Origin: Hyphomicrobium sp.
Lineage (GTDB): Bacteria; Pseudomonadota; Alphaproteobacteria; Rhizobiales; Hyphomicrobiaceae
DNA length: 64,000 nt
Assembly (NCBI GenBank): GCA_013141015.1
Contig: JABFRT010000036.1
Location: forward strand, 1-64,000
Reading direction: 5' to 3'
Shown: piece after piece, positions 46,958-57,560 of the stretch
Position numbering within the stretch: the stretch's first letter is position 1
Layout of the letters: each line of letters starts with the position of its first letter
Program-made: the position numbers and the translations under genes
Notes under the pieces: generated by a model
What the model was told of the DNA's origin: nothing
The model's input: the letters and a program-made list of their open reading frames with translations, nothing else
The model's database searches: none

Positions 46958-49924
46958 ATGTCTCGACAAGCGGCGAACGACGCGTTTTTGCGTACTTCTT
47001 TCCTCAGTGCGGCGAACGCACCTTACGTCGAGGAAATGCAAGCCCAATACGAGCGTAATCCGGGCGCCGTCAGCGATGAGTGGCGCCGTTTCTTCGAAAG
47101 CATCAAGGAAAACGCCCACGCCCCGCAGGCGTCTGGCAACAACGGCGCCTCCTGGGCCGCGCCGCTTTCGATGCTGCTCAACGACAATTCGGACAATCGC
47201 GATCTCGTCGGCGCTTTAACCGGCGACTACGGTGAAACCGAGCGCCATATTCGCTCGCGGATAGAGCACCGCGCACAACTCAGCGGCGTGGACCTTTCGC
47301 CGGCCGTGTCGTTGCGCGCCACACAAGATTCGATCCGCGCCCTGATGCTGATCCGCGCCTACCGCGTGATGGGCCATCTCGCAGCCGATCTCGATCCGCT
47401 GGGCATTGCCGACCGCAAGGCGCATCGCGAATTGATGCCGGAGACCTACGGCTTCACCGAAGCCGATCTCGACCGGCCGATCTTCATTGACCGCGTGCTC
47501 GGCCTTGATACCGCGACCATGCGCCAGATCCTCGCCATTCTGCGCCGCACCTATTGCCGCAAAATCGGCGTGCAGTTCACGCACATCACCGACGCCGCGC
47601 AAAAGAGCTGGATTCAAGAGCGCATTGAAGGTCCCGAGAAGGATATCAACTTCACCGCAGAGGGCCGCAAGGCGATCCTGCGCAAGCTGATCGAAGCCGA
47701 AACCTTCGAGAAATTCTGCGACATCAAATATACCGGCACTAAGCGCTTCGGCCTTGATGGCGGCGAAGCCATGATCCCGGCGCTGGAGCAGATCATCAAG
47801 CGCGGCGGCCATCTCGGCGTGCGCGAAATTGTGCTCGGCATGGCCCATCGTGGCCGGTTGAGTGTGCTCGCCAATGTGATGTCGAAACCTTTCCGCGCCA
47901 TCTTCAAAGAATTCAAAGGCGGCTCGTCAAAACCTGATGAGGTCGAAGGGTCGGGCGACGTCAAATATCACTTGGGCGCCTCGTCGGACCGCGCGTTCGA
48001 CGGCAACAACGTCCACTTGTCGTTGACCGCTAACCCGTCGCATCTCGAAATTGTCGATCCGGTGGTGCTCGGTAAGGTCCGCGCCAAGCAGGATCAGCTG
48101 GGGTGTGAGCCGGGCGAACGTACCCCGGTCATGCCGCTGCTCATCCACGGCGACGCCGCCTTTGCCGGCCAGGGCGTCGTCTCGGAATGCTTCGGTCTTT
48201 CAGGGCTTCGCGGCCACCGCACCGGCGGCTCGATCCACTTCGTGATCAACAACCAGATCGGCTTCACCACAGCGCCGCATCACTCGCGCTCGTCGCCATA
48301 CTGCTCGGACGTTGCCTTGATGATCGAAGCGCCGATCTTCCACGTCAACGGTGACTATCCGGAAGCCGTGGTCCACGTCGCCAAGATCGCGACGGAGTTC
48401 CGCCAGCGCTTCCAGAAGCCGGTCGTCATCGACATGTTCTGCTATCGCCGCTTCGGTCACAACGAGACCGACGAGCCGATGTTCACGCAGCCGCAGATGT
48501 ACAAGGCGATCAAGGCGCATGCGACAGTCGTTGAGAAGTATTCGACATACCTTGTCGAAGAAGGTGTGATGACGGCGGCTGAAGTCACCGCCATGAAGGA
48601 AAGCGTGCGCGCCCACCTCGACGAAGAGTTTTCGCATTCTGATGGCTATAAGCCCAACAAGGCCGATTGGCTGGATGGACGCTGGGCCGGTCTCGCGCGT
48701 CCCGAGGACGACGATTGGCGCGGCAATACGGGCGTTGCCATCGACCGCCTGAAAGATCTCGGCCAGCGGCTGACGACCACGCCGAAAGATTTCACGGCCC
48801 ACCGCACCATCGGCAAGCTGCTCGAAAAGCGCCGCGAAATGACCGAGAGCGGCCAAGGTATCGACTGGGCCATGGGCGAGGCCCTGGCTTATGGCTCGCT
48901 GTTGATGGAAGGCTTCCCGGTCCGCCTGTCCGGCCAGGATGTCGAGCGCGGAACATTCTCACAGCGCCACGCGGTGCTGATCGACCAGGAGTCGGATCGC
49001 CGCTTCTCGCCAATGAAGCACATCGCCGTCAATCAGGCCCGCTTTGAAATCATCAACTCGATGCTGTCGGAAGAGGCTGTACTCGGTTTCGAGTACGGCT
49101 ACTCGCTGGCAGAGCCGAATGCGCTGACGCTTTGGGAAGCGCAGTTTGGTGACTTCGCCAACGGCGCGCAGGTGATCTTCGACCAGTTCCTGTCGTCCGG
49201 CGAGCGCAAATGGCTGCGTATGTCGGGCCTCGTCTGCCTGCTGCCGCATGGCTATGAAGGTCAAGGGCCGGAGCATTCCTCCGCGCGTCTTGAACGCTTT
49301 CTGCAGTTGTCGGCCGAAGACAACTGGCAGGTCGCCAACTGCACGACGCCGGCCAACTATTTCCACATTCTGCGGCGGCAATTGCACCGCAAGTTCCGCA
49401 AGCCGCTGATTTTGATGACGCCGAAGTCGCTGCTGCGCCATAAGCGCGTGGTCTCGACGATTGAAGAATTCGGCCCCAACACCGGCTTCCACCGTCTGCT
49501 GTGGGACGATGCCCAAATGGGTACGGCGGCGATCAAGCTGAAGCCCGACGATGAGATCAAGCGCGTCGTCGTCTGTTCCGGCAAAGTCTACTACGACCTG
49601 CTGGACGCACGCGATGCCAAGGGCCTCGATGACGTCTATCTGCTGCGCGTCGAGCAGCTTTATCCGTTCCCGGCGCGCGGTCTGATCCACGAGCTCGGCC
49701 GGTTTAAGTTCGCCGAGATCGTCTGGTGTCAGGAAGAGCCGAAGAACATGGGCGCCTGGACGTTCATGGATTCCAATATCGAGTGGGTTCTCAATCACCT
49801 CGGCTACATTCATCGCAGACCGCGCTATGCGGGCCGGGCCGCGTCGGCCTCGACCGCGACGGGATTGCTGTCACAACACAATAAGGAACAAGCCGCGCTC
49901 GTAACCGATGCGCTCGGCGTTTAA
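46958..49924 (+). CDS. sucA: 2-oxoglutarate dehydrogenase E1 component
   Basis: SucA is the thiamine-diphosphate decarboxylase of the 2-oxoglutarate dehydrogenase complex. The 988-residue protein starts with the family's ANDAFLRTSFLSAANAPYVE, and has EIVLGMAHRGRLSVLANV, the ThDP/metal-binding GDAAFAGQGVVSE with FVINNQIGFTT, CYRRFGHNETDEP and the C-terminal PKSLLRHK and EPKNMGAW segments. sucB follows 16 bp later. Confidence 0.97.
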   Translation: MSRQAANDAFLRTSFLSAANAPYVEEMQAQYERNPGAVSDEWRRFFESIKENAHAPQASGNNGASWAAPLSMLLNDNSDNRDLVGALTGDYGETERHIRSRIEHRAQLSGVDLSPAVSLRATQDSIRALMLIRAYRVMGHLAADLDPLGIADRKAHRELMPETYGFTEADLDRPIFIDRVLGLDTATMRQILAILRRTYCRKIGVQFTHITDAAQKSWIQERIEGPEKDINFTAEGRKAILRKLIEAETFEKFCDIKYTGTKRFGLDGGEAMIPALEQIIKRGGHLGVREIVLGMAHRGRLSVLANVMSKPFRAIFKEFKGGSSKPDEVEGSGDVKYHLGASSDRAFDGNNVHLSLTANPSHLEIVDPVVLGKVRAKQDQLGCEPGERTPVMPLLIHGDAAFAGQGVVSECFGLSGLRGHRTGGSIHFVINNQIGFTTAPHHSRSSPYCSDVALMIEAPIFHVNGDYPEAVVHVAKIATEFRQRFQKPVVIDMFCYRRFGHNETDEPMFTQPQMYKAIKAHATVVEKYSTYLVEEGVMTAAEVTAMKESVRAHLDEEFSHSDGYKPNKADWLDGRWAGLARPEDDDWRGNTGVAIDRLKDLGQRLTTTPKDFTAHRTIGKLLEKRREMTESGQGIDWAMGEALAYGSLLMEGFPVRLSGQDVERGTFSQRHAVLIDQESDRRFSPMKHIAVNQARFEIINSMLSEEAVLGFEYGYSLAEPNALTLWEAQFGDFANGAQVIFDQFLSSGERKWLRMSGLVCLLPHGYEGQGPEHSSARLERFLQLSAEDNWQVANCTTPANYFHILRRQLHRKFRKPLILMTPKSLLRHKRVVSTIEEFGPNTGFHRLLWDDAQMGTAAIKLKPDDEIKRVVVCSGKVYYDLLDARDAKGLDDVYLLRVEQLYPFPARGLIHELGRFKFAEIVWCQEEPKNMGAWTFMDSNIEWVLNHLGYIHRRPRYAGRAASASTATGLLSQHNKEQAALVTDALGV

Positions 49925-49940
49925 GGGATAGAGGCTGAAC

Positions 49941-51215
49941 ATGAGCATTGAAATTCGCGTACCCACCCTTGGCGAAAGCGTCACCGAAGCAACCGTCGGC
50001 AAATGGTTCAAGAAGACCGGCGATGCCGTCAAGGCTGACGAGCCGCTGGTTGAACTTGAAACGGATAAGGTGACGGTTGAAGTGCCAGCACCTGTGTCCG
50101 GCGTGATGGGCGAGATTATTGTGGCGCAGGGCGCAACCGTGGCCGTTGGCTCGCTGCTGGCCGCATTGAATGCAGGCGGCGCTGCCGCCGCACCTGCAGC
50201 AGTACAGCCTGCCGCCGCCGCTGCACAGATACCGGTAGCACCCGCACCGGCCCCTGCAGCAGCACCCGCTGTTCCATCCGCCATGCCGCCAAGCCCAGCA
50301 GCGCGCAAAGCCTTGGCTGAGAACGGTCTTGAATCCTCTGACGTTGCCGGATCAGGCAAGCGCGGACAGGTCTTGAAGAGCGATGTGGCCGCGGCAGTTA
50401 CCGGGGCCCCGGCGCCAGCAGCTCCGGCTCCGGCCGCAACGCCAATGAAGCCCGCACCAGCGCCCGCGGCCCTCGCCCTGCGCGACGTGCGCCTGCCGTC
50501 CGCCGGAAACGACGCCAATCGCGAAGAGCGGGTGAAAATGACCCGTCTGCGCCAGACCATCGCGCGCCGCTTGAAAGACGCGCAAAATACCGCCGCCATG
50601 CTGACGACCTTTAACGATGTCGACATGAGCGCGGTGATGGCGCTGCGCAATCAATACAAAGACATTTTCGAGAAGCGCCACGGCGTCAAGCTCGGCTTCA
50701 TGGGCTTGTTTGTGAAGGCCTGCATCCAGGCGCTTCGCGACATTCCGGCGGTCAATGCTGAAATTGACGGCGAAGATCTGATCTACAAGAATTACTACCA
50801 CATCGGCGTGGCCGTTGGCACCGAGAAGGGCCTGGTCGTGCCGGTGGTGCGCGATGCTGATCGCTTGAGCCTCGCCGAAGTTGAGCAGAGCATCAACACG
50901 TTCGGTAAGCGCGCGCGGGACGGCAAACTCGGCATCGAAGATATGCAGGGCGGCACCTTCACCATCTCGAACGGCGGCGTTTACGGCTCGATGATGTCGA
51001 CGCCGATCCTGAATGCCCCGCAGTCCGGCATTCTCGGCATGCACCGCATTGAAGAACGCCCAGTCGTGCGCGGCGGTCAAATCGTCATCCGTCCGATGAT
51101 GTATCTGGCGCTGTCCTATGACCATCGCGTCGTCGATGGCAAAGAAGCCGTGACCTTCCTGGTCCGCGTTAAGGAATGCCTGGAAGATCCGCAGCGGTTC
51201 ATCCTGGAACTTTAA
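49941..51215 (+). CDS. sucB: 2-oxoglutarate dehydrogenase E2 component (dihydrolipoyl succinyltransferase)
   Basis: SucB transfers the succinyl group from lipoamide to CoA. The 424-residue protein has one lipoyl domain with Lys43 in [13 protein letters not shown], an Ala/Pro-rich linker, an E3/E1-binding domain ([20 protein letters not shown], about residues 116-135), a second linker, and a catalytic domain ending in [18 protein letters not shown] with the active-site His. A terminator separates it from lpdA. Confidence 0.97.
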   Translation: MSIEIRVPTLGESVTEATVGKWFKKTGDAVKADEPLVELETDKVTVEVPAPVSGVMGEIIVAQGATVAVGSLLAALNAGGAAAAPAAVQPAAAAAQIPVAPAPAPAAAPAVPSAMPPSPAARKALAENGLESSDVAGSGKRGQVLKSDVAAAVTGAPAPAAPAPAATPMKPAPAPAALALRDVRLPSAGNDANREERVKMTRLRQTIARRLKDAQNTAAMLTTFNDVDMSAVMALRNQYKDIFEKRHGVKLGFMGLFVKACIQALRDIPAVNAEIDGEDLIYKNYYHIGVAVGTEKGLVVPVVRDADRLSLAEVEQSINTFGKRARDGKLGIEDMQGGTFTISNGGVYGSMMSTPILNAPQSGILGMHRIEERPVVRGGQIVIRPMMYLALSYDHRVVDGKEAVTFLVRVKECLEDPQRFILEL

Positions 51216-51237
51216 GTCCGCCTAACCTCCCGCCTTG

Positions 51238-51266
51238 CCCCTCCCCTTCACGGGGGAGGGGTTTTT
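51238..51266 (+). terminator. Rho-independent terminator between sucB and lpdA
   Basis: The 9-bp stem CCCCTCCCC / GGGGAGGGG with a 6-base loop is followed by five Ts, about 22 bp after the sucB stop and 50 bp before lpdA. It would reduce or stop read-through into lpdA. Confidence 0.82.
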
Positions 51267-51314
51267 CAAATCCGCAAGTCGCGCTCGGCCCGCTGAAATA
51301 CAAGGAACACGCCC

Positions 51315-52718
51315 ATGTCCGGACCCTATGATCTCATCGTCATCGGCACGGGGCCGGGCGGATATGTGTGCGCTATCCGCGCAAGCCAGCTCGGCCTTAA
51401 GGTGGCCGTTGTCGAAAAGCGCAATACCCATGGCGGCACCTGTCTCAACGTCGGCTGCATTCCGTCAAAAGCGCTGCTGCACGCATCGGAAGCCTATCAT
51501 GAAGCTAAGCACGGCTTCGCGGTCATGGGCATCAACGTCGCGCCAACCTTCGATCTCGCCAAAATGCAGGCGTTCAAGGCTGAAGGCGTCAAAGGCAACA
51601 CCGACGGCGTCGCCTACCTGTTGAAGAAAAACAAGATCGATCATTTCCACGGCACGGGCAAAGTGCTTAGCGCCGGTAAAGTCGGCGTGACTTTCATAAA
51701 CGGCGAAAATGAAACGCTGGAAGCCAAGTCCATCGTCATCGCCACGGGTTCAGACGTTGCCCGTCTGCCGGGCGTTGAAATCGATGAGACGACCGTCATC
51801 TCATCCACCGGCGCCCTTGAATTGACGGCGGTGCCCAAAAAGCTTCTGGTCATCGGCGCGGGCGTGATCGGCCTTGAACTCGGCTCGGTCTGGCGCCGCC
51901 TTGGCTCGGAAGTCGTGGTTGTTGAATTTCTCGACCGCATTCTGCCCGGAATGGACGGCGACGTCGCCAAGTCCTTCCAGCGCATTCTCGAAAAACAGGG
52001 CTTCGCCTTCCGCCTCGGCCACAAGGTCACGGGCGTTGCCAAGAGTGCATCCGGTGTCAAAGCAACCATTGAGCCAGCCGCAGGCGGCGCATCCGAAACG
52101 CTCGACGCCGACGTCGTACTCGTCGCCATTGGCCGCACGCCGTACACCGATGGCCTCGGCCTTGCAGAAGCCGGCGTCGCGCTCGATGCCCGCAAACGCA
52201 TCGTGGTCGATGGCCACTATCAAACCAACGTGGCCGGCGTTTACGCCATCGGCGACGTGATCGCCGGGCCGATGCTCGCGCATAAGGCCGAAGACGAAGG
52301 CATGGCTGTTGCTGAAATCCTCGGCGGCCAGGCCGGCCACGTCAACTACGACGTCATTCCGGGCGTGATCTACACACATCCGGAAGTGGCCAGCGTCGGC
52401 AAGACTGAAGAAGAACTCAAAGCCGCTGGCATCGCTTACAAATCCGGCAAGTTCCCGTTCACGGCCAACGGCCGCGCCAAAGTCAACCGCACCACCGATG
52501 GTTTCGTCAAAGTGCTGGCGGACGCTTCGACCGACAGGATTCTCGGCGTCCACATTATCGGGCCAAACGCCGGTGAAATCATCGCCGAAGCCGCTGTCAT
52601 CATGGAATTCGGCGGTTCGTCGGAAGATCTGGCGCGCACCTGCCATGCCCACCCGACGCTGACGGAAGCCGTCAAGGAAGCCGCGCTCTCGGTCGCCAAG
52701 CGCGCCATCCATATGTGA
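51315..52718 (+). CDS. lpdA: Dihydrolipoyl dehydrogenase (E3)
   Basis: E3 reoxidises dihydrolipoamide with NAD+ for 2-oxoacid dehydrogenase complexes. The 467-residue flavoprotein has [20 protein letters not shown] (FAD), the redox disulfide in [16 protein letters not shown] (Cys43, Cys48), the NAD-binding [35 protein letters not shown], and the C-terminal His-Glu pair in [14 protein letters not shown]. It lies after sucAB and so probably serves the 2-oxoglutarate complex. Confidence 0.96.
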   Translation: MSGPYDLIVIGTGPGGYVCAIRASQLGLKVAVVEKRNTHGGTCLNVGCIPSKALLHASEAYHEAKHGFAVMGINVAPTFDLAKMQAFKAEGVKGNTDGVAYLLKKNKIDHFHGTGKVLSAGKVGVTFINGENETLEAKSIVIATGSDVARLPGVEIDETTVISSTGALELTAVPKKLLVIGAGVIGLELGSVWRRLGSEVVVVEFLDRILPGMDGDVAKSFQRILEKQGFAFRLGHKVTGVAKSASGVKATIEPAAGGASETLDADVVLVAIGRTPYTDGLGLAEAGVALDARKRIVVDGHYQTNVAGVYAIGDVIAGPMLAHKAEDEGMAVAEILGGQAGHVNYDVIPGVIYTHPEVASVGKTEEELKAAGIAYKSGKFPFTANGRAKVNRTTDGFVKVLADASTDRILGVHIIGPNAGEIIAEAAVIMEFGGSSEDLARTCHAHPTLTEAVKEAALSVAKRAIHM

Positions 52719-52806
52719 CGTCCGGCGCAGCGCTGCGCGTTTCCTGAGATCCAACCGGGCTGCCGCAATCGTATTGATTGAGCTTATGCTGGAGGATCCG
52801 CGCGCC

Positions 52807-53202
52807 ATGAAACTCATCGCAACCTATGCCGCGACACTTGCCGTCTTCGTGCTCGTTGATCTGATCTGGCTCGGCTTTGTCGCCAAGGATTTCTATCGTG
52901 CCTCCATCGGACACTTGATGGGCAACGGTTTCAATCTGCCGGCCGCGTTTGCGTTCTATTTCATTTATACGGCGGGGGTTTTATTTTTCGCTGTCTATCC
53001 AGCAGCTGATGCCGGGTCTTGGACCAGAGCCGCATTTCTTGGCGCGGCGTTCGGATTTTTCGCTTATGCGACCTATGACCTGACCAACATGGCGACGCTT
53101 AAAGATTGGCCGCTTGGCATCACCCTCGCCGACATGGCCTGGGGATCCGTGTTGACCGGCATCGCTGCCACCGCCGGATACGCGGCCGCATCGCGGTTTT
53201 AA
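52807..53202 (+). CDS. DUF2177 family membrane protein
   Basis: The 131-residue protein has four membrane segments and the DUF2177 blocks VLVDLIWLGFVAKDFYR, AFYFIYTAGVLFFAV and FAYATYDLTNMATLKDWP. The ATG at 52807 follows GGAGGA; an earlier in-frame ATG at 52774 is less likely. Function is unknown. It converges with the TraB-like gene with 7 bp between stops. Confidence 0.87.
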   Translation: MKLIATYAATLAVFVLVDLIWLGFVAKDFYRASIGHLMGNGFNLPAAFAFYFIYTAGVLFFAVYPAADAGSWTRAAFLGAAFGFFAYATYDLTNMATLKDWPLGITLADMAWGSVLTGIAATAGYAAASRF

Positions 53203-53209
53203 TTCGCGG

Positions 53210-54241
53210 CTACTCGACGGCCGCCACCCTATATCCAGCATTGCGGAACAGCGCCACGAGGCCCGCCTTGCCCGGCAAATGCAGCGCGCCGACCGCAATA
53301 AACGCTGCCCCTTTATCCAGCAACGGCTTGGCCTTATCGCGCATGCGCGCATTGCGGTCATCGACCAGGATTTTCATGAAGGAGTCGAACGCGGTTACCG
53401 GCACGCCGGATTTTTCCGCCAAAACCTTCTGGAACGGCATGGTCGCGCCGAGATTGCGGGTCAGATACATTTGTACCAGCGTTTCAATCATATCGTCAGT
53501 GCGGTCCACGTAGGCGAGGCCCGATTTCAGCATCAGGATTTGCGCATCGTTCGGCACGCTCGCCATGTTGGAGAGCTGGCTTTCGGCGGTTTCAAGGCCA
53601 ATCACTGTTGCGCCGTTGCTTTTGGCGTCCTTTTCCAACCGGTCATCAAGCGCCTTTTTGCCGGCTTCCATCTGCGCTTTATTGCAGTCTGAAATCGCCA
53701 GCAACATCGAGATCATCCACGGCCGGATCACGGCTGCGGCTTCCCCGGGCATGCCGGTTTTGGTGACAACCTTTTGTACTTTGGCGTATTCGTCGGCCGT
53801 CAACTGGCCGTTGAGCGTTGTACCGTCGGTATAGGCCAGAAGCTCCGGCACTTTAGCCATTGCTTCGACGATACCCGCTTCTGACGTGTCGGCGATTTCA
53901 AGCGCCACGGTTTTGGATTTAAAGAACACGGTTTTCACGGTGTCGGAAATCACCGCCACGCGCGTGTCCGGCAAATGGATCGTGCCGAACAAATAGGATG
54001 GTGGCACGCCATCCTTTTCGACCTTCCAAAGGATCGCTTCGGTGTTCTCAAGTTTGGCTGCTTCATCCATGATCTTTTGATGAACTGCTGGCTCCTTGAT
54101 CTTGAATTCAGCCAACATATCTTTGCCGCCGCATTGGTCGGGCGCGGTGGGGGCGGCCATCAGAGGTTGGGTGCCCATCAAGACAGCGGCGGCAACAGCA
54201 GCGGCAAAGCGTATGCGCGACATGGCGGGGGATCTCTTCAT
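53210..54241 (-). CDS. TraB/GumN family secreted protein
   Basis: The 343-residue protein has a signal peptide (MKRSPAMSRIRFAAAVAAAV, cleavage near LMAAP). The mature part carries the TraB/GumN marks: ILWKVEKDGVPPSYLFGTIH with its metal-binding-type GTIHLPD, and near the C-terminus KGAAFIAVGALHLPGKAGLV with a second GxxH. Relatives are thought to be Tiki-like metalloproteases; activity here is inferred. The start ATG 54241 gives a basic N-region; ATG 54223 is also possible. Confidence 0.83.
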   Translation of the reverse strand: MKRSPAMSRIRFAAAVAAAVLMGTQPLMAAPTAPDQCGGKDMLAEFKIKEPAVHQKIMDEAAKLENTEAILWKVEKDGVPPSYLFGTIHLPDTRVAVISDTVKTVFFKSKTVALEIADTSEAGIVEAMAKVPELLAYTDGTTLNGQLTADEYAKVQKVVTKTGMPGEAAAVIRPWMISMLLAISDCNKAQMEAGKKALDDRLEKDAKSNGATVIGLETAESQLSNMASVPNDAQILMLKSGLAYVDRTDDMIETLVQMYLTRNLGATMPFQKVLAEKSGVPVTAFDSFMKILVDDRNARMRDKAKPLLDKGAAFIAVGALHLPGKAGLVALFRNAGYRVAAVE

Positions 54242-54254
54242 TGGCGTTGGGCTA

Positions 54255-55226
54255 TCAATTGGCGCGGGCGCGCGGATGGGCGGCGTCATAGACGCTGAGC
54301 AACCGGTCGCGGTCCACTTCGGTATAGATCTGTGTGGTCGAGAGTGAGGCATGACCGAGCAATTCTTGGATTTGCCTAAGGTCCGCGCCCGCCGACAGCA
54401 GATGCGTGGCAAACGAATGGCGCAGCGCGTGCGGCGTCGCCGTATCGGGCAGGCCTAAATCGGCGCGCAGTTTCTCCATCGCCAGCTGGATCAATCGCGG
54501 CGACAGCGGCCCGCCGCGCGCGCCAAGAAACAGCGGCTTGTCAGCATCCAGCGCATAAGGGCAAAGCCGCATGTAGCCTTCAATCGCCGCCGAGACGATG
54601 GCCAGCGCCGGCACCATGCGTTCCTTGCCTCCTTTGCCGGTGATGTGCATCACGTCGCGGCCCGCGAGCGGCGCTGTGCGTGGCGTCAGGCTCAAGGCCT
54701 CGCTGATCCGCAAGCCACACCCATAGAGCAGCATCATGACGGCTCTATCGCGCGCCGTGATCCAATCCAACTCGCCCGGCATTCCAGGAGATACGACCGC
54801 GGCCGCCGCTTTGATGTTCAAAGGCTTCGGCACCGAATGCGGAATTTTCGGCAACGCGATTTGCAGCACGGCGCGATTTTTGACGGTCTCCTCGCGCTCG
54901 AGCCAGCGGAAGAACATGCGCAATGCCGAGAGCGTGCGCGACAGCGACCGGGAGATGGCGCCGGCCTTGCGGCGGTGACTCAAAAACGCGCGCACGGTTT
55001 TCGCATTCAGTTGTGCCAAATCGCTGAGGCATGGCGGATGGCCGAGGTGGCGCTTGAGGAATCCGAGGAATTGCCGGACATCACGAGCATAGGCTTCCTG
55101 CGTCGCCGCGCTCTGGCCGCGCTCGCTGCCAAGATGCGACAGCCAGCCCGCAACCGCCTCGCGCAGATCGTTGCCAAGCGGCAGTTCGGCATCTCCAGTC
55201 AGAATATCATCAAGCGTTTCGGTCAC
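54255..55226 (-). CDS. xerC: Tyrosine recombinase XerC
   Basis: XerC with XerD resolves chromosome dimers at dif during division. The 323-residue protein has an N-terminal SAM-like domain and a catalytic domain with Arg in GCGLRISEALSL, Lys in GKGGKERMVP, His/Arg in TPHALRHSFATHLL, His in LLGHASLSTTQIY and the nucleophile Tyr in that same segment. The priA/xerC neighbourhood is usual in Rhizobiales, which supports XerC over a mobile-element integrase. Confidence 0.92.
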   Translation of the reverse strand: MTETLDDILTGDAELPLGNDLREAVAGWLSHLGSERGQSAATQEAYARDVRQFLGFLKRHLGHPPCLSDLAQLNAKTVRAFLSHRRKAGAISRSLSRTLSALRMFFRWLEREETVKNRAVLQIALPKIPHSVPKPLNIKAAAAVVSPGMPGELDWITARDRAVMMLLYGCGLRISEALSLTPRTAPLAGRDVMHITGKGGKERMVPALAIVSAAIEGYMRLCPYALDADKPLFLGARGGPLSPRLIQLAMEKLRADLGLPDTATPHALRHSFATHLLSAGADLRQIQELLGHASLSTTQIYTEVDRDRLLSVYDAAHPRARAN

Positions 55227-55280
55227 TGGCCGGATCCCTTCAGCGTGCGCAACACTCAGGTCGAACAGGTTAATGAAACG

Positions 55281-56735
55281 TTAAGTCTCAGGCCTTCGTC
55301 GCTCCAGCACCTTGCTTGGGTTCAAAATGCCCTTGGGATCGAATGCATTTTTTATCGCCCGCATCATCTCGATCTCGACCGGAGATTTGTAGCGCACCAG
55401 ATGATCGCGCTTCATCTGGCCAATGCCGTGCTCGGCTGAAATTGACCCGTCCATGCTTGTGACGAGCGTGTGGATCGCGTCCGACATCGCGCCCCACAAG
55501 CCAAGGTACTGCGCCTTTTCCATCCCTTCGGGCTGGCTGACATTGTAGTGCAGGTTGCCGTCACCAAAGTGGCCGAACGGCACGGGCCGCGCGCCTGGGC
55601 AAACCTTTTCGACGACCGCCGCCGCGCGTTCCAGAAATTCCGGAATGCGTGCGATGGGCACGGATATGTCGTGTTTGATGCTGCCGCCAGCGCCTTTCTG
55701 GGCTTCGGAGAAACTCTCGCGCAAGCCCCAAAAATCGCGCGCCTGCTGCATTGAGGCGGCAAGCGCTCCGTCGCGGATCAACCCTGCATCGCTGGCATTC
55801 ATGAGTAACGCATGCAATTGTGCGTCGGCCCGCCCGCCTGAGTCGTTGCTCGATATTTCGAGCAGGGCATACCAAGGGTGCACAATCGCCAACGGATCGC
55901 GCGTGCCGGGCATATGCGCAACCGCAAAGTCCATCGCGCGCCGAGCCCAGAATTCAAACGCAGTCAGAGATGCGCCGGCAGTCTCCTCAGCAATGCGGAA
56001 CAATTTTAGCGCCGCTTCAGGGCTTTCAATCGCAACAATCGCGGTTGCGATCTCCTTCGGGCGCGGGAGCATTTTCAGAGCCGCCGCCGTGATCACGCCA
56101 AGTGTGCCCTCAGAGCCGATCAGCAAATCGCGCAGATCATATCCGGTGTTGTCCTTTTTCAAGGTGCGCAGCCCATGCCACACGCGCCCATCTGCCAGCA
56201 CCGCTTCGAGGCCAAGGCAAAAGCTGCGCGCGTTGCCGTAGCTGAGCACCGCTGTTCCGCCCGCATTGGTCGCGAGTATGCCGCCGATCTGGGCGCTACC
56301 TTCTGATGCGAGGCTCAACGGAAACAACCGCCCGGCCTTTTCAGCCACCGCTTGCGCTTCGCTCAGCGTCATACCAGCTTCGACAATCATCGTTCCGCCG
56401 TCTGCATCGACGCTGCGCACGTTGTTGAGGCGCGACACCGACAACACGATTTCATCGCCGCGCATCGCCGGAATTTGCCCGCCGACAAGCCCCGTGTTGC
56501 CGGCTTGCGGCACGATGCCGATTTCGTGTTCGTTGGCCAGCGCCAGAATTTTCGAGACTTCTTCGGTGGAACCCGGCCGCAACACAACCGGCGTCCGGCC
56601 GACGTACAAATCGCGCCACTCGCGCAAGTAGCCCGCCTGGTCCTCGGCGCGCGTCAACGCGTGCGCTTCGCCGACAATCTCGGCAAAACGAACAAGCAGT
56701 GCGGTTGTCAAAGTCGCTATCGTCACGCGTGTCAC
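55281..56735 (-). CDS. FAD-binding oxidase (GlcD / D-2-hydroxyglutarate dehydrogenase type)
   Basis: The 484-residue protein has the PCMH FAD domain (VPQAGNTGLVGGQIP and SEGSAQIGGILATNAGGTAV) and the C-terminal FAD-oxidase domain with PFGHFGDGNLHYNV, the metal/substrate histidines, and SAEHGIGQMKRDHL. These features fit enzymes that oxidise D-2-hydroxy acids such as D-lactate, glycolate or D-2-hydroxyglutarate; the substrate is not fixed by sequence. It lies between xerC and the aldolase gene. Confidence 0.9.
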   Translation of the reverse strand: MTRVTIATLTTALLVRFAEIVGEAHALTRAEDQAGYLREWRDLYVGRTPVVLRPGSTEEVSKILALANEHEIGIVPQAGNTGLVGGQIPAMRGDEIVLSVSRLNNVRSVDADGGTMIVEAGMTLSEAQAVAEKAGRLFPLSLASEGSAQIGGILATNAGGTAVLSYGNARSFCLGLEAVLADGRVWHGLRTLKKDNTGYDLRDLLIGSEGTLGVITAAALKMLPRPKEIATAIVAIESPEAALKLFRIAEETAGASLTAFEFWARRAMDFAVAHMPGTRDPLAIVHPWYALLEISSNDSGGRADAQLHALLMNASDAGLIRDGALAASMQQARDFWGLRESFSEAQKGAGGSIKHDISVPIARIPEFLERAAAVVEKVCPGARPVPFGHFGDGNLHYNVSQPEGMEKAQYLGLWGAMSDAIHTLVTSMDGSISAEHGIGQMKRDHLVRYKSPVEIEMMRAIKNAFDPKGILNPSKVLERRRPET

Positions 56736-56840
56736 ATCCTTAACGTCAAAGCCAAATCACTCAGCCGCTAGTGTGCCACGCCTCAAGAGGGGGGAGGATA
56801 ACTTTTGCCCAAAAAATTCTTCGGTTAATGGACCCCGACA

Positions 56841-56877
56841 CAAAAAGCGCCATGCTGGGGGCATCCCAACATGGCGT
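56841..56877 (-). terminator. Terminator downstream of the transaldolase gene
   Basis: On the minus strand the stem AACGCCATG / CATGGCGCT, extended inward by TGGG / CCCA, is followed by TTTTTGTG. It starts about 27 bp after the stop of the gene at 56904-57560. Confidence 0.8.
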
Positions 56878-56903
56878 TTCTTGGTATTCGGCGCGAACCG
56901 GAA

Positions 56904-57560
56904 TTAAGCAATCTTCTGTCCGGTCTTTTTCCAGTCCGCCACAAACGTCGCCAAACCGGCATCCGTCAGCGGATGCTTGACCAGCAGCTTCAAAATGTTC
57001 GGCGGAATGGTCGCCACATCAGCGCCGATCATGGCGGCTTCCTTGACGTGGTTCACGGTCCGTATCGAGGCAGCTAAGATATCTGTCGAGAGGTCGGGAT
57101 AATTATCATAGATGGCGCGGATTTCGCGGATCACGTCCATTCCGTTCAAGCCAATGTCGTCGAGGCGGCCGATGAATGGCGACACGAACGTCGCGCCGGC
57201 TTTCGCCGCCAACAGCGCCTGGTTGGCCGAGAAGCACAGCGTCACGTTGACCATCGTGCCATCACCCGTCAGCGCCTTGCAGGCTTTCAGGCCGTCCATT
57301 GTCAGCGGCACTTTGATCGTCACGTTCTTGGCGATTTTGCGCAGCACTTCGGCTTCGCGTATCATGCCCTCATAATCGGTCGCAGCCACTTCCGCCGACA
57401 CCGGGCCCGGCACAACCGCGCAGATCTCGGCCACGATTTCCTTGAAGTCGCGGCCCGCCTTGGCGACAAGCGACGGGTTGGTCGTCACACCGTCCAGAAG
57501 GCCTGTGGCCGCCAATTCCTTGATTTCGGCCACGTCCGCGGTATCGACGAAGAATTTCAT
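56904..57560 (-). CDS. fsa: Transaldolase / fructose-6-phosphate aldolase (TalC/FSA family)
   Basis: The 218-residue TIM-barrel enzyme starts [20 protein letters not shown] and has [14 protein letters not shown], the Schiff-base Lys in VTIKVPLT, and [13 protein letters not shown]. The short length matches the TalC/FSA subfamily, which either transfers dihydroxyacetone units or cleaves fructose 6-phosphate; the two activities cannot be told apart reliably here. ATG 57560 is the family start; the frame is open further upstream. Confidence 0.93.
   Translation of the reverse strand: MKFFVDTADVAEIKELAATGLLDGVTTNPSLVAKAGRDFKEIVAEICAVVPGPVSAEVAATDYEGMIREAEVLRKIAKNVTIKVPLTMDGLKACKALTGDGTMVNVTLCFSANQALLAAKAGATFVSPFIGRLDDIGLNGMDVIREIRAIYDNYPDLSTDILAASIRTVNHVKEAAMIGADVATIPPNILKLLVKHPLTDAGLATFVADWKKTGQKIA

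Noticed and set aside
50190-50470. GC-rich repeats in sucB as a sequence repeat element
   Set aside because: They encode the usual Ala/Pro linkers between E2 domains.
49871-50650. 259-codon minus-strand frame opposite sucB
   Set aside because: It is the antisense of the Ala/Pro-rich linker of SucB and is low complexity.
54255-55226. xerC as the integrase of a mobile element
   Set aside because: It lies in a conserved housekeeping neighbourhood with priA nearby, has normal composition, and no attachment repeats or cargo were seen.
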